Source: Leptospira interrogans (GTDB lineage Bacteria > Spirochaetota > Leptospiria > Leptospirales > Leptospiraceae). Taken from it: DNA of 32,625 nt. Position 1 is the first letter of the stretch. The number at the start of each line of letters is the position of its first letter. Below the pieces are notes generated by a model. That model was not told the origin of the DNA. It did not search any database and worked only from the letters and a program-made list of their open reading frames with translations. The DNA lies in assembly GCF_900156205.1 (NCBI RefSeq), contig NZ_FTNA01000040.1, positions 1-32,625 on the forward strand, in the 5' to 3' direction. This document shows, one piece after another, positions 29,553 to 32,625 of the stretch. Position numbers and translations under genes: made by a program.

Positions 29553-29963
29553 TTAAGGAAAGTGTTTTGCTGGTTTTCAACGCGACCTGAACTGAAGAAA
29601 AACCATTGATGAAGTTCAGAGGATAACCTTTCTATGGATCGGTATTCAAGATACGATGTGCTGAATTCGAGGAAAAAAGTGCTTTGTAAGTTCAAGGAGC
29701 TGCAACATTGATTTCGTTGCATTCAAAGCCTGAAAACGACAAAGTTGTCGAAGTGAGTTATATTAGAAAATTAAAATATGATTGATTTATATTTTTAAAA
29801 AATATCGTTTTGCCATTCTGACAACTATCTAAAAATGAGTGAGCAAAATTCACCCACTCAAATCGCTTAAAAACGACTTTATATAAAACATAATAAAAAT
29901 TGAAAATGATTAAAGTTTAAAAAAATTTTTAGAATTAGAGAAATTCTCAGAAATCTCTTTTCT

Positions 29964-30001
29964 CAAAAAAAATACCGCACTAAAAAAAGTGCGGTATTTT
30001 C
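29964..30001 (-). terminator. Rho-independent terminator of lipL36
   Basis: On the minus strand ATACCGCAC, loop, GTGCGGTAT form a 9-bp perfect stem followed by eight Ts. It lies about 25 bases after the lipL36 stop. Confidence 0.92.
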
Positions 30002-30025
30002 CGTTAACTTAAATTCTAAAAAGAA

Positions 30026-31126
30026 TTAGATTTTAGGATAAGTTGCAGGGCAAGTTCCGTTAATTTTTACGTTTGTTTCAGTTCCAACTGTTTGTTTATT
30101 AGTTGTTGCCTCTTCATCAAAATCACCATATTGACAAGTAAGGCTAGTAAAAAGAACTTCTGTTATAGACTGTGCTTGGGCAGTAGTAATTGTACCATCC
30201 AAGGTTCCACCTGTCATCGCACCATTAAAACCAGACGCTGGATCATAAAGTGCAAAAGCAATTTTTTGAACATCTTCAGCTTCTTTAGCTAACAGATCTT
30301 TTCCACAAGAAGCTGCTGCAAGAGCTCCTGCTACGTTACCAGCACCAACTGCTGCTAAAGCTGCAGATTGAATAGCTCCAAATGCAACTACAGTTGCTCC
30401 GGATTTACCAACAGTTGTAAGCTCAGTAACATTGATCAAACGACCTTTAGCAGCTGCATCTGCAGTCCATTTAAAGTTAGACGCAGAAACCGCAGTGAAT
30501 TTTTGTCTATATGCCAAGTTCGTTGCCATATCCGTTGCAACCGATCCAGCAACAGTTGAGAAATCGATAGCAAACGAGTCAAATAATTCCTCTTTTGCTT
30601 TTTCAGAAGAACAAGCATAAACGGTTTTTCCGAGATAAGCAGGATCTACACTAAAGTTACCACCGAAAGTTAAAGGATTGAGATTCCAACCTGTTCCCAA
30701 TCTTGAACAAGTACCAGTCGCTAATGTCTGTTGTACTTTAAGTGTCGTTGCAGCATCAATTGCACTTTGAAGATAAGTGCTTACTACAGCGCAATTTGAA
30801 CCAGCTGCTGTAGTTTTATCCTTAGCAGCCTGATAGGATGCTTTAACTGAACTTACGACTGCTTCTGGATTGTTAACAATGGCAGTTACATTATAGAAAT
30901 TGTTACAAGCTCCTTTTGGTTTCGTATTACCAGTTGCTGTGTAAGTAGGTATTCCATCTCCATTACCGTCAGCCTTGCTAAGAGTAACACAGTTTCCGCT
31001 TGTTTGATCTGCTAAATACAAAAGTGCCAACATAACAACATCGTCATCATCATCGTCACCTTTACATGCCGTTAGAGCAACAGTAAGTGCTGCTACAGCG
31101 GCAATTTTCATTATGTTTCTTCTCAT
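30026..31126 (-). CDS. lipL36: Outer-membrane lipoprotein LipL36
   Basis: A 366-residue lipoprotein recognised as LipL36: [21 protein letters not shown] with lipobox LTAC (Cys21), then a run of six Asp after KG. The body is Ala/Thr/Gly-rich with several Cys (NC, AC, NCAVV, GTCSR, YACSS, ASCGK, LTCQYG, GTCPA) that probably form disulphides. LipL36 of L. interrogans/L. kirschneri is an abundant periplasm-facing outer-membrane lipoprotein known to be made at lower temperature and repressed at 37 degrees and during infection. The ATG at 31126 has AAGAGG nine bases upstream. A second Met five codons on is unlikely. It is a single-gene unit with its own terminator. A palindrome in the leader may matter for regulation. 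Confidence 0.93.
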   Translation of the reverse strand: MRRNIMKIAAVAALTVALTACKGDDDDDDVVMLALLYLADQTSGNCVTLSKADGNGDGIPTYTATGNTKPKGACNNFYNVTAIVNNPEAVVSSVKASYQAAKDKTTAAGSNCAVVSTYLQSAIDAATTLKVQQTLATGTCSRLGTGWNLNPLTFGGNFSVDPAYLGKTVYACSSEKAKEELFDSFAIDFSTVAGSVATDMATNLAYRQKFTAVSASNFKWTADAAAKGRLINVTELTTVGKSGATVVAFGAIQSAALAAVGAGNVAGALAAASCGKDLLAKEAEDVQKIAFALYDPASGFNGAMTGGTLDGTITTAQAQSITEVLFTSLTCQYGDFDEEATTNKQTVGTETNVKINGTCPATYPKI

Positions 31127-31151
31127 AAAGAAAGAACCTCTTGTGATTTTT

Positions 31152-31171
31152 AAGTGATCATGAAATCACTT
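31152..31171 (-). promoter_or_regulatory. Palindrome in the lipL36 leader
   Basis: AAGTGAT (31152-31158) and ATCACTT (31165-31171) flank a six-base loop, about 26 bases before the ATG. On the mRNA the 5' arm's GTGATTT could pair instead with AAATCAC next to the ribosome-binding site. TTGACC near 31200-31207 on the minus strand is a possible -35 box; the -10 is unclear. Confidence 0.4.
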
Positions 31172-32165
31172 TCTAGTCTATAATATTCCTTAAGTGTAGA
31201 AATTAGGTCAAATACTATACAAAAAAGTGACCCTTTTTAGATCGTAGTTTTTACAAAAAACACCTATATCTTATGTCACATTTTCTTATATTTTTTATTC
31301 AAAATATAATTTGAAAATATTTTAAAAGTTTATTAATTTTTATGGCGAATTAAAGTTTTGTCAGTATGTAAAATGACCGTAAGCGGTATTCAGAAATGAT
31401 GAATCGGATATTCTATAGAACATTTCTTGTAATTTATTGATCAAAGTTAAAAAGCTCAATTTACGATTGGGCTTCGAATATAAGAAAGTCCAAATTTTTT
31501 TCTAGATTGATGTTATTTAACGTGAGTTCGGCATAATCATATGAAAGCAATTATTCTATTATGTCATTGAGCACCAATAAAAGTAAAACATTGAACTTAT
31601 TAAGATGCAACACTAAATTTCAACCCTGATATTATACTTAAGAGCTTGCCTGTCCCAAAGCCTCAAAGAATTTTATGTTATAATTCTTTAGAAATTTTTA
31701 ATAAAACACAATGGTTCCTACAAATTAGATTGCATTTAGCAATTTGCAAACTTTCAAACAATCTAATCTCGTTCAATTTTCGTAATAATTCCCACGTTTT
31801 ATTTTTTGTGAAAAAATTAGATTTCATAAAACAAAACGCTACATCAAACTCGTGTTAGTTTACTAGTTTTGAATGGATTTTTTGTGATTAGGAACTTTTA
31901 TAAAATAAAGTGAATCCGGTTGAGAAAAGAATTTTCTAAAGATATGAGTTTCTGCAATTTTAGAATTTGTTAGTAAAATCGTGATTTGCGGTAGTTCCCA
32001 CATTTTAGAAATCGAACTGCAAAATTTAAATTTCAACTTTTTCCAGAAAAATAAATCTCTTAAACTGAATTCTTAAGGTCATAGTGAAAATTTTTTATTA
32101 TGTTAACGAGAATTTAGTATAAAGTGAAAGGGGCGATGCAAGGAATTCAGCAGAACGCTTTCTAT
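31172..32165. other. Repeat-rich stretch upstream of lipL36
   Basis: No gene is seen. The content is a family A end (about 31510-31545), a reverse-orientation family B fragment (about 31650-31800) and a family A copy (31895-32085). The 70-codon frame 31646-31858 is read from the family B fragment. Confidence 0.5.
31895..32085. repeat. Family A MITE-like element
   Basis: AAAGTGAATCCGGTTGAGAA, TTTTAGAATTTGTTAGTAAAATCG, GCGGTAGTTCCCACATTTTAG, AAATCGAACTGCAAAATTT and TTTTTCCAGAAAAATAAATC, in the family order. The right terminus is weak. Confidence 0.55.
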
Positions 32166-32292
32166 CATAACCAACCCCACAAGTGTTATATCTCAATATA
32201 AATCTGTCGAAATTACGACAAATCCTCTGTAAAACTTAGTTCCCATCCCACAACGCGACCCATAGGAAAGCGTTGTGCTGAGTTTTCCAACG
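32166..32292. mobile_element. Inverted partial copy of the family F element
   Basis: It opens CATAACCAACCCCACAAG, the family F terminus, then TATATCTCAATATAAATCTGTCG, then AAAACTTAGTTCCC and a hairpin module. This is the reverse complement of about 12018-12144. The other terminus was not found before the window ends. Confidence 0.75.
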
Positions 32293-32311
32293 CGACCCAT
32301 AGAGAGCGTTG
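32249..32311. repeat. Tandem covarying hairpin modules
   Basis: Module one: CACAACGC (32249-32256)/GCGTTGTG (32270-32277), loop GACCCATAGGAAA. Module two: CAACGC (32288-32293)/GCGTTG (32306-32311), loop GACCCATAGAGA. Both are followed by TGCTGAGTTTTCC. A third, broken copy begins at 32324. Confidence 0.72.

Positions 32312-32625
<314 letters not shown>

Larger units (their letters stand above)
28703..30025. other. 1.3 kb gap with structured DNA and repeats
   Basis: No gene. It holds a GC-rich folded segment (28835-28917), a composite of hairpin modules (28920-29035), family A parts (29035-29200 and 29270-29552) and the lipL36 terminator (29964-30001). Confidence 0.55.

Overview
This window comes from a pathogenic Leptospira (spirochaete), most likely L. 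interrogans or a close relative. The evidence is the AT-rich sequence, a recognisable lipL36, an OmpL47-type protein, a FlaA-like protein and a free-standing 23S rRNA 5' end. Gene order from ompL47 to lipL36 fits my memory of L. interrogans Copenhageni LIC13050-LIC13060. That is recall, not a search result.

Layout. The left edge (about 1-68, minus strand) is the 5' end of a 23S rRNA gene with no 16S or tRNA gene upstream of it. A 2 kb repeat-filled stretch follows. Next come a small membrane protein plus an APC permease (minus), truD (minus), a divergent MarR regulator with a DoxX protein that appears to share its operator, a GNAT/VOC overlapping pair, a YhiN-type flavoprotein, a DMT exporter, lpxD and a lone XRE regulator. 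A 1.8 kb repeat desert separates these from a second block: a FlaA-like protein divergent from ompL47, then comF and dinB, a membrane fatty-acid desaturase broken by a frameshift, a secreted hypothetical protein, an OmpA-like lipoprotein, a small DoxX protein, a DUF5329 protein, a relic of an IS3-type orfA, an adhesin-like lipoprotein and lipL36. The last 1.5 kb is again repeats.

Functional themes are the outer membrane and envelope (lpxD, ompL47, OmpA-like lipoprotein, two further lipoproteins, FlaA-like protein) and small-molecule or redox stress (MarR/DoxX, VOC, YhiN). lpxD and lipL36 homologues are both linked in the literature to temperature adaptation.

The most unusual content is between the genes. 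At least five families of small non-autonomous elements (called A-E here) fill the spacers and are nested in one another. One nested insertion (11825-12144) has clear terminal inverted repeats and a 9-bp target duplication. A sixth repeat type is a short hairpin whose stem sequence changes with compensating changes on both arms, while its loop (CTATGGGTC-like) and flank (CTCAA) are conserved. This covariation is the best candidate for an undescribed system here.
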